From positions 1-64,000 of the forward strand of contig NZ_VJZC01000001.1 of NCBI RefSeq assembly GCF_009377185.1: a DNA stretch of 64,000 nt. The letters are read 5' to 3'. Source of the stretch: Streptomyces spongiae. GTDB lineage: Bacteria; Actinomycetota; Actinomycetes; Streptomycetales; Streptomycetaceae. Shown piece by piece: positions 1 through 7,546 of this stretch. The notes below the pieces were generated by a model, which did not search any database, was not told where the DNA came from, and saw only the letters and a list, made by a program, of their open reading frames with translations. Each line of letters starts with the position of its first letter. Within the stretch, counting starts at the first letter, position 1. The translations under genes were made by a program, and so were the position numbers.

Positions 1-3000
1 GGGCCGCCGAGGGGCTGTTGGGTGGTGGTGTCCCAGAGCTGGATGGTGCCGGCGTCGCCGCCGACGGCGAGGGTGTGGCCGTCGGGGCTGAGGGCGAGGG
101 CGCTGACTGCCTCGGGAGTGTCGCCGAGGGGGGCCGGGAAGACGTTGCGCAGGATGCCGGCGCGGCGGCGCAGGTCGCCGTCCCACAGGGCGACCCGGCC
201 GGTACGGTCGCCCGCGGCCACAAAACCGCCGTCGGGGCTGAACGTCAGCGCGGTGATGTGGTCGCCCTGGACGAGGTCGAGCGCGACGGTCCGCCTGGCA
301 CCCTTGCGGCCGACCCGGTTGTCCCCGACGACCAGTTCGTCGCGAGGGCTGAGGGTCACCAGTGCGCTGGCGAGGCCGGGGGCGGTGAGGGCGCCCAGGC
401 GGCGGCGACTCACGGTGTCCCACTGCTCGTTGCTCGGTTCGCCGGTGGCCGAGGTGCGGGTGGTGAAGAGGGTACGGCCGTCGGGGCTCAGACCCAGGGC
501 GGTCACCGCCGTGCCGGACTGGGTGCGCGCCAGGTCGAGCGTGCTCTGTTCGCGGTCGCGTACCAGGTCCCAGACGGTGAACCGCTGGGGCGCGGCCCGG
601 GCGCCGAGCGCGGTGATGCCGTAGACGATCTTGCTGCCATCGGGGCTGAACGCCATCTGCGGGACGGTGTTACCGGGGGCGAGCGGCGCGGCCGGCGCCT
701 TGCTGTGGGTGTTGCCGGCGTCGGGGGCATCGCGGCCCTCGGAGGCGGCGGCTGGGACCGGCTGGGGAGGCGGCGGGGGTGGCAGGGTGCGCAGCAGGCG
801 GCCGTTCTCGGTGGCGCGGAGTTCGAAGCCGAAGCCGGGGGCGGCGCGTTCGGCGGTGGCGAAGACTCGGCCGTCGGGACTGAGGAGCACCCCGTCCATG
901 GGGTGGTCGCGCCAGGCGGCGGTGACGGTCGTCGTCAGGTCGAGAGTGTGGGCCGTGCCGCCTTCCAGGTAGCGGAGGACGGGCGGACCGGGGTCCCAGG
1001 CGAGGCCGCCGCGCAGGTGCTGGTTGTTCACGGGGTGGCGCAACACGGGCGCGGCCGGGGCCGACAGACGCCACACCCTGACCTCGCCGGCGGAACCGGC
1101 CGTCGCCAGGAACGCGCAGTCGCGGCTGAACGACGCGTATCGCACCTCGGGGTCCCGGATCTCCGCGACCGGGGCGCCGGAGCGGACGTCCCACACCCGC
1201 ACGCCGTGCTCGCCGACGACGCCGAACCGGCCGTCGGCCCCGAAGACGACCGCCGAGTCGTCGTCACACGCGCCGTGGGCCCGCTCCCATGTGCCGTGCA
1301 CCACGCGTCGGTCGTCGACCTCCAGCACCTGCGGCGTCTTCCCGGCGGGGCACACCGCCACCAGTCGGTCGTCGTCGCTGGGCGCCACGTTCGCGGGGGT
1401 GGTCCCCCGCGCCTCGAACAGCACCGCGCCGTCCGCGACGGACCGCAGTTGTACGTGGTCGGCGCCGGAGCCGGTGTCCGTGCCGACGCCCCCCACGACG
1501 TAACTCCGTCCGCTCGCCCCGAAGGTGATCCCCTCGCCGCCCGGCGGGAGCGACGGGCCCCCGGTCCACCGGCCGGCCCGTGTGTTCCACAGGCGTACGC
1601 CGTCCCCGTCGGTCCCCGAGATCGCCAGGATCCGGGCGTCCGGGCCGGCGGCCAGTACCTCGCCCTCGGGGAGGCGGCCGGAGGCGGTGGCGCGGCGGGT
1701 GCCGAGGTTCCAGGTCTGCCAGGTGCGGTCGTCGACGCTGAGGAGGGTGCGGCCGGAGTCGGCGAGGAAGCGCTGGGAGCGGTAGCCGGAGGCGGGGTCG
1801 CTGAAGGAGTCGGACTCGGGCTGGGCGAGGGAGCCGAGGAGGGCCCGGCGGGTTTCCGGGAGCGGGGCCATGCGCCAGGCGGCGACGCCGAGGAGGAGGG
1901 CGGCGCGGGGATCGGTGGTGCGCAGGCCGTCGGCGACGGCGGCGATGCGGCGGGCGGTGTTCTGCGTCTGTTGCCGGCGGTTGTCGTCGTGCTGCTGCCA
2001 GGCGGCGAGGCCGGCGACGCACGCCATGGCGAGGACCGTCGAGAGCGCGCCGATCAGGAACCGGGAACGTCGCGTGGAGCGGACTGCGGCCCGGCGTTCC
2101 GCCTCGCGGGCGCCGAACGCGGCGGTGAGGAAGGCACGTTCGCCCTCGGTGAGCGCGGTGTCGGTGCCGCAGCCGGGGAACAGCTCCTCCGTGCGCGCCA
2201 GGCGGGCACCCCGGTAGAGGGCGCCGGGGTCGCGGTCGTGCTCCAGCCATGCGCGGGCGGCCTCGGTGAGCTGCCGGTGGTGGCGCAGCCGTTCGCGGTC
2301 CTGGTCGATCCAGCCGTGCAGCCGGGGCCAGCCGTCGATCAGGGACTCGTGGGCGAGGCGTACGCCCCCCTCGTCGACGGTCAGCAGCCGGGCGCGGGCG
2401 AGCCGTTCGACGACGAGACGCAGATCGGGGTGGCCGCACTCCTCGAGTTCGTCCCGGGTGAGCGGGCGCCCGGTGTCGGCGGTGCCCCGGCCCGGCTCGA
2501 CCAGCCGCAGCAGGAGCTGCCGGGCGGCCGTGGCCTGGGGCGCGGACAGCTGTCCGTACACCTCCTCGGCGCTGGCCGCGATCGCGCCGTTGAGCCCGCC
2601 GGCCGCCTCGTATGCGGCTGTGGTCAGCATGCGGCCCTTACGGCGCCGCCAGGTCTCCAGCAGGGCGTGCGACAGCATGGGCAGCGCGCCGGGCCGGCCG
2701 AGGATCTCCTCGACGACGGTCGCGGCGAGCGACCGCTCGACCAGGAGCCCGGCCGCCTGCGCGGGCCGTACCACCGCCTCGCGCAGCTCGTCCGCGGTCA
2801 TCGGGCCGACCGGCAGCCCGGCGTGGCGCAGCGCGGCCGCGAGGTCAGGGTGTTCGGCGCAGCGGGCGTAGAAGTCGGCGCGTACGGCGATGAGGACGCG
2901 CAGCCGAGAGCCGGGGTCGCGGGCGGTGAGCAACAGGTCGAGGAAACGGGCCCGTTCCGCCTCGTCCCGGCAGAGGGTGAACACCTCCTCGAACTGGTCG

Positions 3001-3644
3001 ACCACCACCCAGCTCTCCGGCTCGCCCTCGGCGGTGACCAGCAGATGCCCGTACGTCTCGGCCGGCCGAGCGCCCGGGGTGAACACCCGCAGCACCGCGT
3101 CACACCCCCGCCGCGCGATGCTCTCGCGGACCCGGGGGAGGAACCCGGCGCGCAGCAGCGAGGACTTGCCGCTGCCGGAGGCGCCGAACACGGCCGCGAA
3201 GCGGTGTGCGCAGACCAGCTCGCAGAGCTCCTCCACGAGTCGGTCGCGGCCGAAGAACAGCGCGTGGTCGTCCAGTTCGAATCGGGCGAGGCCCCGGTAC
3301 GGGACCAGACCGTCCCCGCCGTCGTCCACGGCGGCCTCGGTGGCCGCCGCCTCAGCTTCCTTCCAGCGCGGCTCCCACTCCTCGGGGTCGCCCCCGCAGG
3401 CCCGTACGTACCCCCGGACGACGGCGAGCGAGGGGAGCCGTTCGCCGGCCGCGGCCTGGGAGAGGGTCGTCGCCGAGAAGTCGGCGCCCTCGGCCATCGC
3501 CCGGTAGGAGGGGCTGCCGGCGGCCCGGCGCAGCTCGCGCAGCTCATGGGCGAGGCGCTGCACGGGACCGGCCGCCGGATCCAGGGGTCTTTCGGGACGC
3601 CCCACAGACTCACCTTCTCCCAACACATCGGATGCTGCTGCCAT
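1..3644 (-). CDS. HTH / STAND NTPase / WD40-repeat protein (3' end cut by window)
   Basis: The frame starts at an ATG (3644-3642) and is still open at the left edge, so about 1,214 residues are visible and the end is missing. Reading N to C: an XRE-like helix-turn-helix around residues 30-85; a P-loop GASGSGKS at 154-161; a Walker B-like VVVDQFEEVF near 208-217; an arginine-flanked hydrophobic segment near 523-545 that could cross the membrane; then repeated WD40-type blades ending in motifs such as IQLWDT at the edge. This order is that of the nSTAND1 NTPase plus beta-propeller proteins common in Streptomyces, thought to act as ATP-driven molecular switches. The ligand and output are unknown. 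It runs alone, divergent from the NPP1 gene across 266 bases with no clear promoter. The family call is firm; no specific role can be read. Confidence 0.88.
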   Translation of the reverse strand, partial: MAAASDVLGEGESVGRPERPLDPAAGPVQRLAHELRELRRAAGSPSYRAMAEGADFSATTLSQAAAGERLPSLAVVRGYVRACGGDPEEWEPRWKEAEAAATEAAVDDGGDGLVPYRGLARFELDDHALFFGRDRLVEELCELVCAHRFAAVFGASGSGKSSLLRAGFLPRVRESIARRGCDAVLRVFTPGARPAETYGHLLVTAEGEPESWVVVDQFEEVFTLCRDEAERARFLDLLLTARDPGSRLRVLIAVRADFYARCAEHPDLAAALRHAGLPVGPMTADELREAVVRPAQAAGLLVERSLAATVVEEILGRPGALPMLSHALLETWRRRKGRMLTTAAYEAAGGLNGAIAASAEEVYGQLSAPQATAARQLLLRLVEPGRGTADTGRPLTRDELEECGHPDLRLVVERLARARLLTVDEGGVRLAHESLIDGWPRLHGWIDQDRERLRHHRQLTEAARAWLEHDRDPGALYRGARLARTEELFPGCGTDTALTEGERAFLTAAFGAREAERRAAVRSTRRSRFLIGALSTVLAMACVAGLAAWQQHDDNRRQQTQNTARRIAAVADGLRTTDPRAALLLGVAAWRMAPLPETRRALLGSLAQPESDSFSDPASGYRSQRFLADSGRTLLSVDDRTWQTWNLGTRRATASGRLPEGEVLAAGPDARILAISGTDGDGVRLWNTRAGRWTGGPSLPPGGEGITFGASGRSYVVGGVGTDTGSGADHVQLRSVADGAVLFEARGTTPANVAPSDDDRLVAVCPAGKTPQVLEVDDRRVVHGTWERAHGACDDDSAVVFGADGRFGVVGEHGVRVWDVRSGAPVAEIRDPEVRYASFSRDCAFLATAGSAGEVRVWRLSAPAAPVLRHPVNNQHLRGGLAWDPGPPVLRYLEGGTAHTLDLTTTVTAAWRDHPMDGVLLSPDGRVFATAERAAPGFGFELRATENGRLLRTLPPPPPPQPVPAAASEGRDAPDAGNTHSKAPAAPLAPGNTVPQMAFSPDGSKIVYGITALGARAAPQRFTVWDLVRDREQSTLDLARTQSGTAVTALGLSPDGRTLFTTRTSATGEPSNEQWDTVSRRRLGALTAPGLASALVTLSPRDELVVGDNRVGRKGARRTVALDLVQGDHITALTFSPDGGFVAAGDRTGRVALWDGDLRRRAGILRNVFPAPLGDTPEAVSALALSPDGHTLAVGGDAGTIQLWDTTTQQPLGG

Positions 3645-3910
3645 TTGGCGACTCAACGGCTCAATGAACGCTTCAGGCGGCGATCAACATACGTATCGCG
3701 GTCAACACGCGTAACCCTGACCGCACGAAGTGTGGCGTTGATGACAACGGCCGTACACGCCGCCGAACAACCCGAGCAACCCGAGCCCACCGCACCCGAG
3801 TTGATTGCCCTGACGGAAACAGGTGCCGATCAATTCGCCACTTGCCAGCCTCTGTCCCGCCAGGCCGAATTACCGGCACCCCCCACGCGGAAGCAAGTGG
3901 AGAACCGTTG

Positions 3911-4729
3911 ATGCCCCAAGTCGCGAAGAAGTCAGTGAAGTCCCGTCCCGGTCGCCTCGGCAGGGCCGCGCTCGTCGCGGGCAGCGCCTGCGTCCTTGCC
4001 ATAGGCTTCACGGGCAGCGCGCACGCCGCCGTGCTGTCGCCGCTGCCCGTGAGCACCACGTCGTTCCAGAAGACGTTCCAGCCCCTGTTCGACTACGACA
4101 CGGACAGCTGCTTCCCCGTGGCGGCCATCGACAAGAACGGCACCCTCAACGGCGGCCTCGACGACAGCGGCTCGGTCACCGGCCAGTGCCGCTCGGGCCA
4201 CCTCGGCAAGGCCAACACCTACTCGCGGGTGAAGTGCAACAACGGCTGGTGCGGGATCGTCTACACCCTGTACTTCGAGAAGGACATGAGCTGCGCCAAC
4301 TGCACCCCCACCTCGCACCGCCACGACTGGGAGGCCGCGGTGGTATGGATACCGCAGGGCGCGAGCACGCCCCAGCACGTGGCCGTATCCGCCCACGGCA
4401 AGTACACGAAGGCGTCGTTCTCCTCGGTCCAGAAGGACGGCGTCCGCCTCAAGGTCGTCTACCACAAGGAGGGCGGTTCGACCCACAGCTTCCGCTTCGC
4501 CAAGTCCGGTGAGGTCCCGGAGGCGTGGAGCGACGGCGGCTGGGACCACCCCGGCCTGGTCAGCTGGAACAGCTTCCCGGCCGGCAACAACGGCGTGAAC
4601 CTCCAGAGCAAGATGCAGAACGCCACCTGGGGCAAGGCCAACTTCCCACTGAAGGACGGCCGCTTCGTGGAGGAACTCAAGAACGCCAAGCCGGACGGCA
4701 TCCCCTTCGACCCGACCGGCGCGGGCTGA
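3911..4729 (+). CDS. secreted NPP1 / Nep1-like (NLP) necrosis-inducing protein
   Basis: 272 residues from an ATG at 3911 with GGAG eight bases upstream; an in-frame ATG at 3842 is less likely because it would put a long tail before the signal peptide. Residues 1-39 form a twin-basic N region, a hydrophobic core and an AHA cleavage site, so export is expected. The NLP signature is present as SHRHDWE (135-141; the family's usual form is GHRHDWE), preceded by YFEKDM (121-126), the region that corresponds to the metal-binding part of the fold. Six cysteines in the mature part (67, 93, 109, 114, 128, 131) suggest more than one disulfide. NLPs of oomycetes, fungi and some bacteria bind plant sphingolipids and lyse eudicot membranes; whether this one is toxic cannot be read. 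It is monocistronic, with a strong terminator right behind it. Confidence 0.93.
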   Translation: MPQVAKKSVKSRPGRLGRAALVAGSACVLAIGFTGSAHAAVLSPLPVSTTSFQKTFQPLFDYDTDSCFPVAAIDKNGTLNGGLDDSGSVTGQCRSGHLGKANTYSRVKCNNGWCGIVYTLYFEKDMSCANCTPTSHRHDWEAAVVWIPQGASTPQHVAVSAHGKYTKASFSSVQKDGVRLKVVYHKEGGSTHSFRFAKSGEVPEAWSDGGWDHPGLVSWNSFPAGNNGVNLQSKMQNATWGKANFPLKDGRFVEELKNAKPDGIPFDPTGAG

Positions 4730-4756
4730 TCCCCCGCCCCTGACGGGCACCAGAAC

Positions 4757-4800
4757 CGGGCCGGTCCCGACGGCACTTCGCGGCCGTCGGGGCCGGCCCG
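4757..4800 (+). terminator. strong stem-loop terminator after the NPP1 gene
   Basis: An 18-bp stem (4757-4774 with 4783-4800; one G-U pair) closes an 8-base loop, 27 bases after the stop codon. There is no U-tract, which is usual for actinobacterial terminators. Confidence 0.8.
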
Positions 4801-4875
4801 TCCCCGACGGCGCCACACACCCGCCGATACAACGCGTCCGGCGCGCAGGTCCGCCACCACTCCCGCGTCGGCCCG

Positions 4876-5280
4876 GTGCCGACGCGCCCGCTGAGGTATG
4901 CCGACCAGGACCGTGCCGAGGACGGCTTGGCGTGCCTCGATGACCGCAAGGCCCGATCTGGTTCTGAGGAGTACACCTTCTTCCGACTGCGGACCAAGCT
5001 CCTGGTCTCCTGCGGTCGCCTGGAGCAGGCGATCGAGGAGGCCCAGGCGCGCCCTGAATCGGACAGTTGGTTCGAGGCGCAGAACCTCGCGGAGCTCCTT
5101 TCGGACGCCGGACGCCCGGAGGGGGCCGTCGCGATCCTGGCTCGGGCCATCCCGGCCAACCGGTGCGCCCTCGTCGCACACGTCATGACGGCTGGGTGTG
5201 TCAAAGACGCCGTGGCCCTGTTCGGTCAACTGCCGGAGCGCGTCGAGTCTCTCCCCCGGATCTCCGGCCGGCACCCCTCC
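4876..5280 (+). pseudogene. fragment of a tetratricopeptide-repeat protein
   Basis: The frame through this stretch reads like helix-pair repeats: GRLEQAIEEAQARPES, then AQNLAELLSDAGRPEGAVAI, then a third degenerate pair ending KDAVALFGQLPE. This resembles the C-terminal repeats of Streptomyces TPR proteins, but there is no convincing start, the N-terminal part is missing, and the same frame runs straight into unrelated dioxygenase sequence near 5270. I read it as the 3' remnant of a TPR gene joined by a deletion to the next remnant. An intact small fusion gene is possible but unlikely, because the frame decays about 100 bases later. Confidence 0.6.
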
Positions 5281-5500
5281 ATGGCCGTCGCGCGGGGCCC
5301 GCACACGTCCCTGCACCACGTCTCCTTCGAGATGCGCGGCATCCACGAGTACCTGCATGGCTCCGGCCGTGTGTGCGGGCCGGGCACCGCGAGATCTGGG
5401 GCCCGGGTCGGCATATGGCGGGAGACAACACCCCGAACTGGAGGTCAAGGAGTCCTTCAACGACGTCGACCGCGGCTGCTTCGTCGCTGCGCCGGTCTGA
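5265..5500 (+). pseudogene. remnant of an extradiol (VOC-fold) dioxygenase
   Basis: One frame gives TSLHHVSFEMRGIHEYL, the LHH(V/I)SF-type motif that carries a metal-binding histidine in catechol 2,3-dioxygenase-like proteins. After a frameshift near 5371-5376 the next frame continues with GHREIWGPGRHMAGDN, the sequence expected some 15 residues further along in that family. A second shift follows and the reading ends at 5500. The upstream half of the domain is missing. Ring-cleavage enzymes of this fold open catechols at the bond beside the diol; this copy cannot be functional. It is followed by a broken FAH-family gene, a partner such genes often have in meta-cleavage operons. Confidence 0.72.
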
Positions 5501-5639
5501 TCACCCCGGTCTCCGGGGCGCGGTGCCCTGTCGAACTGCCCTGACTCCTCTGCCGCGTCCCCGGGCCTCGGGGCTCGCTTCGAACTCCGCCGGAGCCTGG
5601 AGCCGCACGAGCTGATCCGTCTCCGCGACGGCCTCCCCG

Positions 5640-6096
5640 GCGCTGCTCGAAGCCGGCGCCGCCCTCGACAACCCCGGCGAGGCTCTCTCCGTCGCAGGTA
5701 CGCCTGCTGCCACCACTGGAGCCACCGACCAGCCGGGACTTCGTCACGTCACCCTTGCGAGGTCATCGGCCCGTACGACGATGTCCCCGTGCCCCAGGGG
5801 GCACACGTCCTCGACTTCGAACGCGAAGTCGCTGCGGTCATCGGCTGCTGAGGGCCGCAACCTCACTCCCGAGCAGGTCGGCGAGATGCGGGTTCGCCTC
5901 GTGCCCTGCAAGGGTAAGGCACCGCCGCCACCCTTGGCCCGTACGTCGTCATCGCCGACGAAACGCCTCGCGTGGCACCGTGATGCGCCCCGGTGACGTA
6001 CTCGGCCCGGGAGACATCGGCAGCACGTCCACCACCGTGGTCGTGGGCGCCGCCAAGAGGCTCCCCGGCGGGGCCGTGATCGCCACCGACGTGTGA
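5640..6096 (+). pseudogene. remnant of a fumarylacetoacetate hydrolase-family gene
   Basis: FAH-family blocks appear in the right order but in changing frames: LLEAGAALDNPGEAL (from 5643), VRLLPPLEPPTSRDFVT (from 5698), YDDVPVPQGAHVLDFEREV then VAAVIG (from 5774), EGRNLTPEQ (from 5850), TLGPYVVIADE (from 5930) and RPGDVLGPGDIG (from 5986). These match the lid, the metal-binding LDFE, the LGPY/V block and the C-terminal PGDV block of the hydrolase/isomerase family. At least four frame changes and several deletions separate them, so the gene is dead. The family cleaves or isomerises ring-opened products of aromatic catabolism, which fits the dioxygenase remnant just upstream. Confidence 0.75.
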
Positions 6097-6445
6097 CCGG
6101 AGGAAGACCGAGGTCCGCGACCGCCCGGTCACGGACCGGGGTCGACAGGCGCCGTTGACGGCGAGGCGGGTGACACCTAACCTACAACAGAATCAAGATT
6201 CTAAATTTGATGTAGGGTGTCCGTGAGGGGCTGGCGCATTGGGCCCGTGGCCCGATGGGGCCAGGCGGTCCGGCTCCGCACAACGCTTCTGCCGCATGTC
6301 AGGCCGGCGTGGCGTCTGCCGACCCATGCCGCCGGGCCCGGGGGTGTCAGGCCACTCCGGCTCCTCGCGACCGCATCAACAGATCCGAAGCCCTGTCCCG
6401 ACAACCGCCGCGTCCCCGGCTCACCGGGGCGGCCAGGAGGTCCCC
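6097..6445 (+). other. non-coding leader with operator before the first glycoside operon
   Basis: 349 bases without a gene. It holds the AT-rich operator at 6186-6205, then about 240 bases of leader. An 8-bp stem with a three-base loop lies at 6238-6256, close after the presumed promoter. A perfect AGGAGG (6435-6440) sits five bases before the GTG start at 6446. The long leader may only reflect an unmapped downstream start site. Confidence 0.5.
6186..6205. promoter_or_regulatory. predicted TetR operator, site 1 of 6
   Basis: AACAGAATC-AA-GATTCTAAA; the core AGAATC/GATTCT is a perfect inverted repeat with a 2-base spacer. It matches the consensus ATCAGAATC-NN-GATTCTGAT at 15 of 18 scored positions. 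It stands in an AT-rich island just upstream of the LLM/GH3/MFS operon. Confidence 0.65.
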
Positions 6446-7546
6446 GTGCGGTTTTCCGCCTTTCTCACCACCCGGTCGGCAGGTCCGCACGAGGACCGGG
6501 CCGTGATGAACGCGTTGGTCCAGCACGCCGTCGATGCCGAGCGGCTCGGATTCGACGCGGTGTTTCTGCCGGACCACCACTTCACCGGGTACGCCCCGCC
6601 GGCCAGCGACCCGATGATGTTCGCAGCTCACCTCGCGGCCCGGCTGCCTCGGCTGCACTTCGGCTTCTCGGTGCAGACCATTCCGCTGCACCACCCCGTC
6701 CGCTTCGCCGAGCGCCTGAACCTGCTCGACCAGCTCACCGACGGCAAGATCCTCGTCGGAATCGGCAGTGGCACCACGCCCGAGGAGATGATCGGGCTGG
6801 GGATCAACTACAAGGACACACCGCAGCTCTCGGTCTCGAACCTCGAGATCGTGCAGCGGCTGTGGGACAAGAAGACAGACGACGAACCGGTCGTCTTCGA
6901 CAACGGGCACTACAGGGGTTCCGTCGTCTCGCGCATCGTGCCCGCCGCGTACTCCCCGCAGGGCCCGCAGCTCATGTCGGTGGCGCTGCGCCCCTCCAGC
7001 ACCCAGCGCGCCGCAAGCCTCGCGCAGCCCGCCTTCATCCCCGCCTTCACTCCGCCCGTGCTCGACGACGGCGCCCCGCTCAGGCACCTCCGCACGTACT
7101 TCGCCGCCTACCGGGAGGCGCTGGAAGCAGCCGGCCATCCGCAGGAACTGGTGGACCACGCGCTGAGCTGGACCACGCACACCTACCAGCACATCCACGT
7201 CGCACCGACCGACGAGCAGGCGGAGGAGGAGTTCCAGCAGATCATCGACCTGTACCAGACGGCCGTCGAACGGGAGCACACCGCCAACAAGGCCGCCGAG
7301 CGGCTCAGCGGTGTCGAACTCGGCCCCGTGCACGACGCCCGCAACCCCGGCTGGCAGCGCACCTGGTGCCTGTGGGGCAGCCCGGAGACGGTCACGGAGC
7401 ACCTGCGCGAAGTCGCCGACGTGGGGATCGGCAACGTCCTGGGTGCCTTCCTCGGCGGAACGCTGACCCCGGAGCGTACGGAATGGGGCAAGCGCTCGCT
7501 GGAGCTCTTCGCCACCGAGGTCATGCCGAGGTTCCGGTCCCGGTGA
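6446..7546 (+). CDS. LLM-class flavin-dependent oxidoreductase
   Basis: 366 residues from a GTG preceded by AGGAGG; the frame is open upstream but has no better start. The sequence is bacterial-luciferase-like throughout: an N-terminal beta strand with MRFSAFLTT, FLPDHHFTGYAPP near 38-50, the core block LLDQLTDGKILVGIGSGT near 94-111, and the C-terminal WCLWGSPETVTEHL region. Family members use reduced FMN (or F420) to oxygenate or oxidise small organic substrates; the substrate here is unknown. It is the first gene of an operon in which it overlaps the GH3 gene by four bases. An FMN reductase under the same predicted operator (22586) could supply reduced flavin. Family confident, role inferred. 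Confidence 0.88.
   Translation: MRFSAFLTTRSAGPHEDRAVMNALVQHAVDAERLGFDAVFLPDHHFTGYAPPASDPMMFAAHLAARLPRLHFGFSVQTIPLHHPVRFAERLNLLDQLTDGKILVGIGSGTTPEEMIGLGINYKDTPQLSVSNLEIVQRLWDKKTDDEPVVFDNGHYRGSVVSRIVPAAYSPQGPQLMSVALRPSSTQRAASLAQPAFIPAFTPPVLDDGAPLRHLRTYFAAYREALEAAGHPQELVDHALSWTTHTYQHIHVAPTDEQAEEEFQQIIDLYQTAVEREHTANKAAERLSGVELGPVHDARNPGWQRTWCLWGSPETVTEHLREVADVGIGNVLGAFLGGTLTPERTEWGKRSLELFATEVMPRFRSR

Noticed and set aside
18..3911. 1,297-codon open frame on the plus strand
   Set aside because: It is codon-aligned antisense to the STAND/WD40 gene; its Gly/Ala/Val/Arg composition is what a high-GC gene gives on its other strand, while the minus strand shows real motifs.
6181..6216. CCTACA...TGTAGG pair around operator site 1 as part of the operator
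   Set aside because: Its centre of symmetry (6198.5) does not coincide with that of the AGAATC/GATTCT core (6195.5), and the outer pair is not seen at the other sites.
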